The translations under genes were made by a program, and so were the position numbers. A stretch of 64,000 nucleotides of DNA from assembly GCA_029262415.1 (NCBI GenBank), contig JAJCZL010000056.1:62001-126000 (forward strand). Direction: 5' to 3'. Every line of letters starts with the position of its first letter. Within the stretch, counting starts at the first letter, position 1. This document shows, in pieces, positions 1 through 8,518 of this stretch. The DNA comes from Deltaproteobacteria bacterium. Lineage in GTDB: Bacteria > Desulfobacterota > Binatia > UBA1149 > JAJCZL01. The notes under the pieces were generated by a model, which did not search any database, was not told the origin of the DNA, and saw only the letters and a program-made list of their open reading frames with translations.

Positions 1-1
1 C

Positions 2-352
2 TATCTGAACAAGCAGCAGGAGCACGCTTCGCTCGAAGATATTTGCGCCTCCTTTCAGGAAGCGATTGTCGATGTGTTGGTCTCGCGCGCAGGCGAACTG
101 ATGACGGTCTGCGGAGTGCCACGTCTCGCCGTTGCCGGTGGCGTGTCGGCGAACAGTCGATTACGTGGGGCTGTGGCAGAGTACGGCGCCGCGAACGGCT
201 GCGAGATCGTATTCCCTCCCTTGCGTTACTGCACCGACAACGCCGCGATGATCGCGCACGCCGCCGCGCTACGGATGGAACGCGGGTTGCCCGGGGATCC
301 GCTCCACGCGGTCTCGCGTCTTCCCTTGGGACCACGACTTCAGGCCGCCTGA
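2..352 (+). CDS. tsaD: tRNA N6-adenosine threonylcarbamoyltransferase TsaD, C-terminal part
   Basis: The last 116 codons of TsaD, cut by the window edge. TsaD attaches threonylcarbamoyl to A37 of tRNAs that read ANN codons. The family signature VAGGVSANSRLR and the C-terminal motif YCTDNAAMIAHA, from the ASKHA fold that binds the nucleotide and metal, are both visible. The reading frame is open from base 2. The TGA stop at 350-352 shares its last base with the ATG of the next gene, so the two are translationally coupled. The N-terminal metal-binding half lies outside the window. Confidence 0.93.
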   Translation, partial: YLNKQQEHASLEDICASFQEAIVDVLVSRAGELMTVCGVPRLAVAGGVSANSRLRGAVAEYGAANGCEIVFPPLRYCTDNAAMIAHAAALRMERGLPGDPLHAVSRLPLGPRLQAA

Positions 353-1155
353 TGGTGCCGCGTCGCAACGTTCGCTTGGGCCAGAACTTTCTGATCGACA
401 AGAACATCGCGCGTAAGATCGTCGACTGGGCGGCGATCGACGGTAGCGATGTCCTCGAGGTCGGCCCCGGGCGCGCGATCCTTACCGACATCCTGGCTGA
501 ACGTGCGCGTACGCTGGTCGCCGTCGAGCTTGACCCGCGCCTAGCTGCAGATCTGCAAGTGAGATTCTGCGTGGATCCCGCCGATCGCGTGCGTATCGTT
601 GAGGGCGATGCTCTCAAAGTCGATTTGCACTCATTGTTTCCGGGTTCGTTTAGTGTTGTCGCAAACCTTCCCTACGAAAGCGGGACCGCGATCCTCGTTC
701 GATTAATCAAAGAGCGTCCGGGGATTCGGTCGATGGTGCTGATGCTCCAGCGCGAAGTATGTCACCGTGTGACCGCGCAACCCGGCGGCAAGGAGTACGG
801 TCGTCTGGCGGTATTGTGCGGTTTGCACACCGACGTCGAGCCGGGTCGTGTCGTGCACCCCGGTTCGTTTCGCCCGGCTCCGAAAGTCGATTCGCAGATA
901 ATCCGCGTGACGCCGCTCAGCCAGCCGCGCTTTGATGTGGGGAATGAAGAAACCTTTGAGGCGATCGTTAAAGCGGCCTTCGCGGGGCGCCGTAAGATTC
1001 TACGCAACAATCTCGGAGGCTGGCTACGCGAACGGTTCGGCGATGATGCCGACGCGATGATGGACGAGGCGCGAATCGACCAGAGCTCGCGCCCCGAAAC
1101 GCTCGCCATAGAATCGTTCGCGGCACTGTCGAAGCTGGTAAGCGCCCGTGCCTGA
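352..1155 (+). CDS. rsmA: 16S rRNA (adenine1518/1519-N6)-dimethyltransferase
   Basis: RsmA/KsgA dimethylates two adjacent adenosines in helix 45 of 16S rRNA during late 30S assembly, using SAM. The 267-residue product shows GQNFL (residues 10-14), SAM motif EVGPG (36-40) and catalytic motif ANLPY (104-108), followed by the MLQREV segment typical of the family. The frame is open far upstream inside tsaD, but homology begins at the ATG at 352, so I use that start. It overlaps the tsaD stop by one base and the next gene by eight, which points to one mRNA. Confidence 0.95.
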   Translation: MVPRRNVRLGQNFLIDKNIARKIVDWAAIDGSDVLEVGPGRAILTDILAERARTLVAVELDPRLAADLQVRFCVDPADRVRIVEGDALKVDLHSLFPGSFSVVANLPYESGTAILVRLIKERPGIRSMVLMLQREVCHRVTAQPGGKEYGRLAVLCGLHTDVEPGRVVHPGSFRPAPKVDSQIIRVTPLSQPRFDVGNEETFEAIVKAAFAGRRKILRNNLGGWLRERFGDDADAMMDEARIDQSSRPETLAIESFAALSKLVSARA

Positions 1156-1966
1156 GCTACCCGAAGTCGAGACCACGCGGCGCTCTCTCGAGCCGCTGGT
1201 TGTTGGACGTACCATCGAAAGTGTCGAGGTGCGTTGCGCGAACTTGCGGCGGCCGCTTGATGAGGACTTCGCGGCGCGCCTGGCCGGCCGACGTTTGCTC
1301 GCGACCGCCCGCCGGGCGAAGTATTTGATCTTCGAACTCGATGCGCCCGAGTCGTTGATTGTGCATCTCGGTATGAGCGGTCGCTTGATCCACCGACCGC
1401 CGCCGGTGGTCGAACCGCTCAAGCACGATCACGTGCTAGTCGCGCTCGACGATGACAGTCTCATGGTGTTTCACGACCCGCGTAGGTTCGGGCTCGTGGC
1501 GCTCGTGGATACCGATGATTGCGACCTGTTGCGGGGGATTGGGCCCGAACCCTTTGATCGTGACCTATTTCACGGCGCCTATCTCGCAGCCCTCGGTCGT
1601 AAGACCGTGCGCACGATTAAGGACGTCCTGATGGATCAACGGGTGGTGGCCGGCTTAGGCAACATCTACGTAAACGAGGTGCTATTCGCGTGCGGCATAC
1701 GCCCGCGGCGTCGCCTTGCGCGTATGACCCGCGCGGAGTGCGACGGGGTCGTAGCGCAGAGCCGCGTTATCCTCGCCGATGCGATCGAGCATCGCGGCTC
1801 GAGCGTCTCTGACTTTCTAGACGGCGTTGGCCGCCGCGGCGGCTACCAATGGAAGCACCAGGTCTACGACCGTGAGGGGCAGCCATGCCCGCGCTGCGCA
1901 ACCCCGATTAAGGCGGTTGTTATCGCGCAACGGTCGAGTTTCTACTGTCCGAAGTGTCAGCGCTGA
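1148..1966 (+). CDS. mutM: Formamidopyrimidine-DNA glycosylase (Fpg)
   Basis: MutM removes 8-oxoguanine and formamidopyrimidines from DNA and nicks the abasic site. The GTG start gives the invariant N-terminus PELPEVET, with Pro2 as the Schiff-base nucleophile and Glu3 behind it; Lys58 lies in the expected place. The helix-two-turn-helix segment (QRVVAGLGNIYVNEVLF) and the C-terminal zinc finger (C247, C250, C267, C270, with Arg262 in AQRSSFYC) are complete. Length (272 residues) is normal. The start codon lies inside the end of rsmA, so expression is probably coupled to it. Confidence 0.96.
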   Translation: MPELPEVETTRRSLEPLVVGRTIESVEVRCANLRRPLDEDFAARLAGRRLLATARRAKYLIFELDAPESLIVHLGMSGRLIHRPPPVVEPLKHDHVLVALDDDSLMVFHDPRRFGLVALVDTDDCDLLRGIGPEPFDRDLFHGAYLAALGRKTVRTIKDVLMDQRVVAGLGNIYVNEVLFACGIRPRRRLARMTRAECDGVVAQSRVILADAIEHRGSSVSDFLDGVGRRGGYQWKHQVYDREGQPCPRCATPIKAVVIAQRSSFYCPKCQR

Positions 1967-1981
1967 GCCGATGTTGACGGC

Positions 1982-2869
1982 CTATGTCGAGCGTACGTCG
2001 AGTAGGTCGCGTAGTCCGTCGCCAAGCAGGTTGAGGCCGAGCACCGCGATCACTACTGCGAGTCCGGGGTAAAGTGTCAGGTGCGGGGCGATCAAAAGAA
2101 AGGCTCTGCCGTCGTTGAGCATTGCACCCCAAGACGGAGTCGGAGGTTGTACGCCAAGCCCCAGAAAACTCAGGCTTGCTTCCGCAACGATGGCTCCGGC
2201 CAGGCCGAATGTAGCCTGCACGGCCAGTGGGCCGGCGAGCAACGGCAGGATGTGGCGCGCGAGAATCCGCACATCGCCGCTACCCAATGCGCGCGCGGCT
2301 TCGACGTGTTCGCGATTGCGTAAGCCAAGAACCTCGCCACGGGCCAGCCGTGCGTAGCCGGTCCATCCGATCACGCTGAGTGCCACCACGACGGTACCGA
2401 GTCCGGGCCGCAAGGCCGCGCTCATGGCGATAGCGAGCAGGATTCCGGGGAACGCCATCAGCACGTCGACCACGCGCATGAACCAGAAATCGATTGCGCC
2501 CCCATAGTAACCAGCGGTCAGCCCGACCGCGAGTCCGATTGTAAGTGAGATGAACACCGTGATCACGCCGACTGCGAGCGATACACGTGCGCCGTAAAGG
2601 ATGCGGCTGAGCTGATCGCGTCCGAGTTTATCGCGACCGAGTGGGTGTGTGGGGGCGGGCGCTTCGAGTCCGGCCGAGAGTTCTTGGCGAACGGGGTCAT
2701 GCGGCGCGATCAGCGGTGCACACACGGCAGCGGCACAAAGCAGTGCTGCAATCAGTCCTCCCGCAATGAGCGAGGCACGCGGCGAACGCATCGGCCGCGC
2801 GCCCCCGGTTGCCTTACCCAGGGGCCCTGCGGTCGGCGGCGTCGGTGGTTCGGTTTCAGTTTCCTGCAT
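1982..2869 (-). CDS. ABC transporter permease, DppC/OppC family
   Basis: Inner-membrane permease of a peptide/nickel-type ABC importer. The 295-residue product has a cytoplasmic N-terminus, one membrane segment near residues 31-55, the DppC-type motif HPLGRDKLGRDQLSRI, then five more hydrophobic segments. The EAA-loop (EAARALG...RHILPLLAGPL) that contacts the ATPase is present. It overlaps the upstream dppB-like gene by 14 bases, so the two form one unit. No ATP-binding subunit is encoded nearby; the peptide-binding lipoprotein at 5312-6907 could be its partner. Substrate cannot be read from the sequence. Confidence 0.9.
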   Translation of the reverse strand: MQETETEPPTPPTAGPLGKATGGARPMRSPRASLIAGGLIAALLCAAAVCAPLIAPHDPVRQELSAGLEAPAPTHPLGRDKLGRDQLSRILYGARVSLAVGVITVFISLTIGLAVGLTAGYYGGAIDFWFMRVVDVLMAFPGILLAIAMSAALRPGLGTVVVALSVIGWTGYARLARGEVLGLRNREHVEAARALGSGDVRILARHILPLLAGPLAVQATFGLAGAIVAEASLSFLGLGVQPPTPSWGAMLNDGRAFLLIAPHLTLYPGLAVVIAVLGLNLLGDGLRDLLDVRST

Positions 2870-3788
2870 CGCCGTAGCGCACCCGTGGATTGACCCAAGC
2901 GTAGGTGAGGTCTGTTGCCAGATTGACGAGTACGGTGCCGATGGCGATCACCAGTACACAGCCTTGTACCACCGGGTAGTCGCGCGTGTAGATGCCGTCG
3001 ACGATCAAACGGCCGATGCCGGGCCAAGCGAATATCGTCTCGGTGATTACCGATCCGGCAAGAAGCGAACCGACCTGCAAACCGAGTAGGGTCAGGATCG
3101 GCGACAGAGCGTTGCGCAACGCGTGCCGCGGGATCACGCGCAATTCGCCGAGGCCTTTGGCTCGGGCAGTGCGGATGTAGTCTTCGCCGAGCGTCTCGAG
3201 CACGGCCGCGCGGGTCATGCGCGTCAGGATGCCGGCCGCGCCTATCCCAAGCGTCAACGCCGGCAGTACGAGGTGCGCGGGCGTACCGCTGCCCGCCACC
3301 GGGAGCCAGCCGAGGCGTAGAGAGAACAGGATGATCAGCATCGGACCGAGCCAGAAGTTAGGGATCGCGACGCCCGCGAGGCTCGCCGTCAGCGCGATAC
3401 GGTCGGTTGCGCCTCCGCGGCGTACAGCCGAGATTATCCCTGCAGGCAATGCGATCGCTATCGCGACCGCGAGCGCGGCAAGGGTGAGCATGATCGTAGC
3501 CGGCAACCGTTCCGCGACGACTGCGGCGACAGGCCTGCGCGAGTGTATGGAAGTCCCGAGGTCGCCGCTCGCAAGCCCGGTGATGTAGGTCGAGAACTGT
3601 TCGGCGAGCGGCCGGTTGAGACCCAGTTGTGCGCGCAGCGTGTCGCGATCGGCCCGCGCGGCGGTCTCGCCCAGCATTACCTCGACCGGATCCCCGGGCA
3701 TCAGGTGGATGAGCAGCCAAACGACCACCACGACGCCAAGAACGGTGGGAACGGTCAGGGCCAGCCTGCGAAGCGTGTATGTGACCAT
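2856..3788 (-). CDS. ABC transporter permease, DppB/OppB family
   Basis: First permease of the peptide-type importer. The N-terminus (YTLRRLALTVPTVLGVVVVV) and LMPGDPVEVMLG are hallmarks of DppB/OppB, and the EAA-type loop TARAKGLGELRVIPRHALRN lies near residue 210. About six membrane segments, 310 residues, normal length. The ATG at 3788 is followed immediately by the family's conserved first helix. It precedes and overlaps the DppC-like gene. The ATPases must be elsewhere in the genome. Confidence 0.9.
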   Translation of the reverse strand: MVTYTLRRLALTVPTVLGVVVVVWLLIHLMPGDPVEVMLGETAARADRDTLRAQLGLNRPLAEQFSTYITGLASGDLGTSIHSRRPVAAVVAERLPATIMLTLAALAVAIAIALPAGIISAVRRGGATDRIALTASLAGVAIPNFWLGPMLIILFSLRLGWLPVAGSGTPAHLVLPALTLGIGAAGILTRMTRAAVLETLGEDYIRTARAKGLGELRVIPRHALRNALSPILTLLGLQVGSLLAGSVITETIFAWPGIGRLIVDGIYTRDYPVVQGCVLVIAIGTVLVNLATDLTYAWVNPRVRYGDAGN

Positions 3789-3920
3789 GGCAGTGTGCTA
3801 ACCCTACCAGCACGCAGACCGGGTTTCGACACGGGTCCTCTGGTGGCGAGCCCGCCGCGCGCGGGAGCCTCCGGCAACCGGGGCAGCGGCAGTGTCGTGG
3901 GGCGGCGGGTGAGGCTGGTA

Positions 3921-3929
3921 TGCTATAGT
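3921..3929 (+). promoter_or_regulatory. Putative extended -10 promoter for the YihY-family gene
   Basis: TGCTATAGT fits the extended -10 form TGnTATAAT and ends 23 bases before the GTG start of the gene at 3953. No -35 hexamer is recognisable, as is common for extended -10 promoters. Similar TGCTAT-type elements precede the transglycosylase (6838) and yebC (57127). Confidence 0.45.
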
Positions 3930-3952
3930 CTTGCGGCGAGGTTTCGGGCGAA

Positions 3953-5284
3953 GTGGCGTATACAAAAGAGACCGGGGTCGTCGAAAGGCTCGGAAAATTC
4001 CTGCTTGAGGACCTGTGGCACGCCGGGCTTGGTGGTGCATCACGCATTAGCCGCTGGGGAGTGAGTGCGGCCCGCGTGGCCTTTATCTCCGGCGAAGGCT
4101 TTTTGCGCGATCGCTGCTTGTTGCGCGCCTCAGCGTTGACCTACACCAGCCTACTCGGGCTTGTCCCGTGTTTGGCAATTGCGTTCGCGTTCTTGCGCGG
4201 GATGGGGTGGGAAGGTGAGCGACTTGAGTCCTATGCTCTCGAACGCATCGGCGTACTCTCGCCGGAAGCGATCAAACTAGTCGTCTCTTATATCGACAAC
4301 ACCAGCATGGCGGGTCTCGGAGTGATCGGCGGCTCGTTTCTTCTGGTTACGTTCATCTCCGTCATGGCGACGGTCGAGGGCTCCTTCAACGCGATCTGGG
4401 GTGGCGTTCCATCGCGGACGATGGTCCGTAAAATCGGTGAGTACGTTGCGGTGCTGTTCACGGCGCCGCTTTTACTCGCCGTTGCGACCAGCCTGAACGC
4501 CGCCGTGCGCAGCGACTCCGTTATCGGCTGGCTCGGCGGCGTTGGCGTGATCGGCGATGCGGCCAAGCAGGCAATGGGGTATCTCGCCTACGCGACCATG
4601 TGGTTGCTGTTCGCGTTTATCTACATGTTCATGCCCAACACCAAGGTCAGGCTCGGCCCGGCCCTGATCGGTGGCATGCTCGCGGGTTCAGCTTGGCAGG
4701 TGTGCCAGTGGAGCTATATCAACTTCCAAGTTGGCATGGTCAAGTACAACGCGATTTACGGTGCGATGGCGCAGTTGCCCATTCTGATGGTGTGGCTCTA
4801 TATGAGTTGGGTGGTGGTGCTCGCCGGTGCTGAGATTGCCTACGCGGTGCAGACGGTTTCTTTGTATAGCCGTGAACGGCGCAGCGTCGGACGCGAGAGT
4901 TCCGCGCTGCGCGAATATATCGGCCTCGCGGTGGTCGCCGAACTGACCAAAGCTTCGATCCGCCACGGTGACCCGGTGACCTACGAGGCGCTGGCGCAAC
5001 AGCTCGACGTGCCGGTCGGACGTATCCACGGTGTCGTCAAGGACCTGATGGGTGTCGGACTCATCCGCAGCACTGGAGCAGCCGAAGAAGAACTGGTTTT
5101 GGCGTTCGCGCCTGAGAGCGTGAAAGTAGATTGGATACTCGGTGTCCTGCGTGGCGCGGGCAAGGTTGATCCCGGTAGCCTACCCGGCCAGACCACCCGT
5201 ATGGTTTCTGATGTGATGCGTCGGCTCGAAGACTCGCGCGAACAAGCGCTCGCCGATCTCACCGCCAAACAACTGATCGACTAA
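3953..5284 (+). CDS. YihY/BrkB-family membrane protein with C-terminal winged-helix-like domain
   Basis: Integral membrane protein of the YihY/BrkB family (once called RNase BN; that activity belongs to another enzyme). Residues about 60-300 hold the six-helix core, including the motif LLRASALTYTSLLGLVPCLA and the WLYMSWVVVLAGAEIAY signature near the end of the core. Residues about 325-440 form a soluble tail that resembles a winged helix (VTYEALAQQLDVPVGRIHGVVKDLMGVGLI), as in many deltaproteobacterial members. Function is unknown. The GTG at 3953 is the first sensible start; an extended -10 element lies just upstream. It converges on the substrate-binding lipoprotein. Confidence 0.88.
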   Translation: MAYTKETGVVERLGKFLLEDLWHAGLGGASRISRWGVSAARVAFISGEGFLRDRCLLRASALTYTSLLGLVPCLAIAFAFLRGMGWEGERLESYALERIGVLSPEAIKLVVSYIDNTSMAGLGVIGGSFLLVTFISVMATVEGSFNAIWGGVPSRTMVRKIGEYVAVLFTAPLLLAVATSLNAAVRSDSVIGWLGGVGVIGDAAKQAMGYLAYATMWLLFAFIYMFMPNTKVRLGPALIGGMLAGSAWQVCQWSYINFQVGMVKYNAIYGAMAQLPILMVWLYMSWVVVLAGAEIAYAVQTVSLYSRERRSVGRESSALREYIGLAVVAELTKASIRHGDPVTYEALAQQLDVPVGRIHGVVKDLMGVGLIRSTGAAEEELVLAFAPESVKVDWILGVLRGAGKVDPGSLPGQTTRMVSDVMRRLEDSREQALADLTAKQLID

Positions 5285-5311
5285 CTGCGAAAAGGCTGGT
5301 CGATACGCAGC

Positions 5312-6907
5312 CTAGCGGACATTATCGTCCGCCATGCTTGCACTTGCCAGCGGCAATAGGTCGCCGGAAGGATCCGGTGTGAACCCCTGAAGCCGCGTAG
5401 TGCTGACAACCATGTTGTCTGGCCACCACAGTGGCACGTAGGGGAGCCTGCGCGCGGCGATACGTTGCGCGCGCCTATATAATCTTGTACGTGCTTGGCG
5501 GTCGGTCTCAGTGCGTGCAGCGTCGGTTATCCGATCCATGCGTGGGTGGGAGAATTTGCCACGATTGTTGCCATCCGGCGGTGTCATAGCGGTGTGAAAA
5601 ACCAGCCGTAGAATGTCTGGGTCGGCGATGCCGACCCAGGCTAGTGAGTATAGGTGAAAGTTCCCGCGTTTGATGTCGCCGTAAAAGGTGCCCCACTCGA
5701 AGCTCGAAACCTCCAAGTCGACACCGACCTGCGATAGCTGATACGCGAGCACCTCTGCCACCCGGCGGCTCAGCTCCTGCGTCGTTGTCTTGTAACTTAG
5801 CTGAAGTCGCCGATAGCCCGCACGGCGCAACAGGCGGCGTGCTTCGTCCGGGTCAAACGCGTAACGACGGACGCGCGAAGTGTAGGCCCAATGGTGCGGC
5901 GGGAGCAGTCCCGTCGCTACCGTAGCGGTTCCTTTGAGTACGTGTTCGACAATCGCGTCAACATCAATTGCATGGGCAATCGCGCGGCGCACGCGAACGT
6001 CGGCCAAGGGCGGATACCGGTGGTTGATGCCGAGGTACTGCGAAGTGTTCGAGGGGCCGCGGTTGAGGTTGTGCGGGATGCGTTCGTGTTTCATCCACGC
6101 GAGCGTATCGGGGTCGATCCCGTTTTGTACGAAACTTATCGAACCTTTCTCCAACTCGAGCGCGCGCATCGTGGCTTCGGGGACGATACGAAAGACGAGC
6201 CTGTCGATGCCCGGACGCTTGTCAGGGTAGGCGTCGTTAACGACCAGGGTGATGTGCTTGTCAGCGGCCATCGACTCGACCCTGTACGGGCCCGTCGCAG
6301 CGAGTGCCTGCGCGGAGCCGGGCGGGGAGTCGGCGGCCTCAGCTTTCAGTATCGCAAAGGTCGCGGCTTCCATAAACGCGGCGTCCGGTTCGCGGAGCGT
6401 AAAGACAATCTCGTCGCCCTCGCTGTCGATCCGGGCGAGTCGTGAGAGCAGCGCCCCGCGCGGTGAGCCGAGGCCCGGCGCAGCGAGGGCACGGTAGGTG
6501 GCGACGACGTCTCGCGTGGTCAGCGCGGAGCCGTCCTCGAAGCGAAAATCGCGGCGCAACGAGAATCGGTAGGTCAGAGGATCGGGCTGGCTCCACGCTG
6601 AGGCCAGGTAGGGCTCATAGCCCCCATCATTGCCGGGACGCAACAGAGCGGCAAAGACCAGCGAGCCCACTCGAGAGGAGTTCGCGTCGGTAGAAAACCG
6701 CGGATCAAGCTGGGTCGGCATCGCTTCCAGGGCGATGGTGAGGGTCTTGCCAGGGTGTCCTGCGTCGAGAAATCCTTGCGGATTGTCGAAGCATCCGACA
6801 AGAAGTAGGGCAAGGAATGGCAAGCCTGTATTCCCTTTGCTACGATACCGGCTTGACGACGTTCTTGTTGAGGCCAGCCACTTTGCGTAAAGCGATAATT
6901 TTCTCAC
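5312..6907 (-). CDS. ABC transporter substrate-binding lipoprotein, DppA/OppA family
   Basis: Periplasmic solute-binding protein (SBP_bac_5 family) for peptides or similar ligands. A lipobox (LLLVGC) is followed by the mature protein. Family features include ALEAMPTQLDPRF near the N-terminus, the RFEDGSALTTRDVVATYRAL segment and DVRVRRAIAHAID in the middle. The start is uncertain: the GTG at 6907 gives a long, Ser/Arg-rich leader, while a TTG at 6823 gives a very short signal. Either way its 5' end overlaps or abuts the divergent transglycosylase gene. It probably serves the DppB/DppC-like permeases at 1982-3788, although the YihY-like gene lies between them. Confidence 0.87.
   Translation of the reverse strand: MRKLSLYAKWLASTRTSSSRYRSKGNTGLPFLALLLVGCFDNPQGFLDAGHPGKTLTIALEAMPTQLDPRFSTDANSSRVGSLVFAALLRPGNDGGYEPYLASAWSQPDPLTYRFSLRRDFRFEDGSALTTRDVVATYRALAAPGLGSPRGALLSRLARIDSEGDEIVFTLREPDAAFMEAATFAILKAEAADSPPGSAQALAATGPYRVESMAADKHITLVVNDAYPDKRPGIDRLVFRIVPEATMRALELEKGSISFVQNGIDPDTLAWMKHERIPHNLNRGPSNTSQYLGINHRYPPLADVRVRRAIAHAIDVDAIVEHVLKGTATVATGLLPPHHWAYTSRVRRYAFDPDEARRLLRRAGYRRLQLSYKTTTQELSRRVAEVLAYQLSQVGVDLEVSSFEWGTFYGDIKRGNFHLYSLAWVGIADPDILRLVFHTAMTPPDGNNRGKFSHPRMDRITDAARTETDRQARTRLYRRAQRIAARRLPYVPLWWPDNMVVSTTRLQGFTPDPSGDLLPLASASMADDNVR
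6838..6846 (+). promoter_or_regulatory. Putative extended -10 promoter for the lytic transglycosylase
   Basis: TGCTACGAT resembles TGnTATAAT. Transcription from about 6853 would place the ATG at 6817 upstream of the mRNA and favours the TTG at 6883 as the real start. It lies inside the 5' end of the divergent lipoprotein gene if that gene starts at 6907. Confidence 0.4.
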
Positions 6908-8424
6908 TATTTTGCGTAGTTACGGCCTCGTTCGGACAGTCGGTCGATGCCGCGACGGCTCCCCAAGGCCCCCCCCACCCGGCGCTTCCGCGATTTGCCG
7001 AGCTGGAGCCCGCGGTCGCTTTTTGGCGCGACGTATTCGTGAAGTATACCGACAAGCAGTCGGTCTTCCACGATATCGAGCGGCCCGAGATAGTCTACTC
7101 GATTCTTGACATCTCCGATATCGTCGACAGCGGCCAAAGCCGCTATCGCTCTCAGAGGGCCCTTCGCGACCGCAACCGCGCCGAGAGTCGGCGGTTGGAC
7201 GTATTGCTCAAGAGGATAGCCGCCGGAACCGTTGAGACCGACGAAGAGAAGCGCATCGCCGCGAGTATCAAGGCAGCCCTCGGATCGACCGACGATACCA
7301 CGAGCCTGGTTGGCCGCATTAGGCCTCAGCGCGGACTGGGGCACCAGTTTTGCGAAGCCATGGAACGCGCTTGGCCGTACCTACCGACGATGCGCGATAT
7401 CCTTTGGCGCGAAGGAGTGCCGGAGGCGGTAGCCGCCTTGCCACTCGTCGAGTCTTCTTACCGAATCGACGCCATGTCATACGCCGGCGCGGCCGGCATG
7501 TGGCAGTTTACGCGTACGACCGGGCGCCGCTACCTACGTATTGACTACGCGGCTGATGAGCGGCGCGACCCACTGCGCGCGACTGAGGCTGCCGCACGCT
7601 ACATTCGCGAGAATTACGACCGGCTTGGCACTTGGCCGCTCGCGATTACGGCTTACAACCACGGAGAGGCCGGGATCGAGCGCGCAGTGCGCACTTTGGG
7701 TACCACCGACCTTTCTGTCATCCGTCGAAAATACGAAAGCAGAACTTTCGGCTTCGCCTCGAAAAACTTCTATCTAGAGCTTCTTGCCGCCTCTGACGTA
7801 CTCGCCGAAGCAGAGACCCGGTGTCCGGGTCTGAAAGAGAAACCCGTAGACGTCGAGCCCGTTGAACTAAAGCACTACGTTCCGATCAAAAACCTGGCTC
7901 AAGCCGCAGGAATGTCGGTTGAGGATCTCTCAGTGCTCAACCCTGCGCTTAACCCCGATGTCTTGCTTGGTAAACTGTGGGTACCGCGCAACTACCAGGT
8001 CAACGTTCCGGCGGGTAAAAAGGAGGCTTTCGCTGCGTCCTACGCGAAGTTGCCCGGATCGGCATTGCGAACCAGCCAGGTTGCCCACCACGCCACCCAC
8101 CGGGTCGCACGTGGCCAAACGCTTTCGCAGATCGCCCAAATGTACCGGACCTCGGTAGGCTCGCTGAAGACCTACAACAACATCAGCGACCCCCGTCGGC
8201 TTCAGTCTGGGCAAGTCATTAAGGTGCCTTTCCCGGGGCGTAGGCCGACCGCTATCGCAGCGTCGAGTAAATCTGGATACGTCACCCACAAAGTCCAAAA
8301 AGGGCAGACGCTCTCGGAGATTGCCAAGCTTTATCGAACCTCAGTTTCGCACCTGAAGTCGACCAACGGCATCCACGATCCGCGCAACCTGCGGTTCGGG
8401 CAGCGGATCAAGGTTCCCGATTAA
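6883..8424 (+). CDS. Membrane-bound lytic murein transglycosylase, MltD-like, with LysM repeats
   Basis: Cleaves the glycan strand of peptidoglycan in the periplasm. From the TTG at 6883 the protein begins with a compact signal peptide (RKAIIFSLFCVVTASFG), preceded by a GAGG ribosome site; a longer ATG form from 6817 is possible. The SLT catalytic domain carries ALPLVESSYRIDAMSYAGAA, with the catalytic Glu in VESS, then GMWQFTRTTGRRY and ITAYNHGEAGI. After a weaker LysM-like segment come two clear LysM modules (HRVARGQTLSQIAQMYRTS and HKVQKGQTLSEIAKLYRTS), which bind peptidoglycan. This is the MltD/DniR layout. Confidence concerns function; the exact start is open. Confidence 0.9.
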   Translation: MRKAIIFSLFCVVTASFGQSVDAATAPQGPPHPALPRFAELEPAVAFWRDVFVKYTDKQSVFHDIERPEIVYSILDISDIVDSGQSRYRSQRALRDRNRAESRRLDVLLKRIAAGTVETDEEKRIAASIKAALGSTDDTTSLVGRIRPQRGLGHQFCEAMERAWPYLPTMRDILWREGVPEAVAALPLVESSYRIDAMSYAGAAGMWQFTRTTGRRYLRIDYAADERRDPLRATEAAARYIRENYDRLGTWPLAITAYNHGEAGIERAVRTLGTTDLSVIRRKYESRTFGFASKNFYLELLAASDVLAEAETRCPGLKEKPVDVEPVELKHYVPIKNLAQAAGMSVEDLSVLNPALNPDVLLGKLWVPRNYQVNVPAGKKEAFAASYAKLPGSALRTSQVAHHATHRVARGQTLSQIAQMYRTSVGSLKTYNNISDPRRLQSGQVIKVPFPGRRPTAIAASSKSGYVTHKVQKGQTLSEIAKLYRTSVSHLKSTNGIHDPRNLRFGQRIKVPD

Positions 8425-8518
8425 CTAGGTACCTGTACCAAGCTTCTTGGGCAGGTTCGGTGCCCGGTACCTTTGGGCCGTCCCCCGTGGTACCTTTCCC
8501 GGTCGGAGAGCTAGAGTT

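Noticed and set aside
43..351. Upstream extension of the rsmA frame
   Set aside because: It overlaps tsaD in another frame, is Arg-rich and has no similarity to RsmA, whose conserved start is at 352.
5291..5330. Small hairpins between the convergent YihY-like and lipoprotein genes as a terminator
   Set aside because: Short stems, no T-run, and one of them overlaps the stop codon of the lipoprotein gene.
8427..8495. Repeated GGTACC palindromes between the transglycosylase and ccsA genes
   Set aside because: Three copies of a six-base palindrome in a short GC-rich gap, with no regular spacing or partner; I see no basis for a function.
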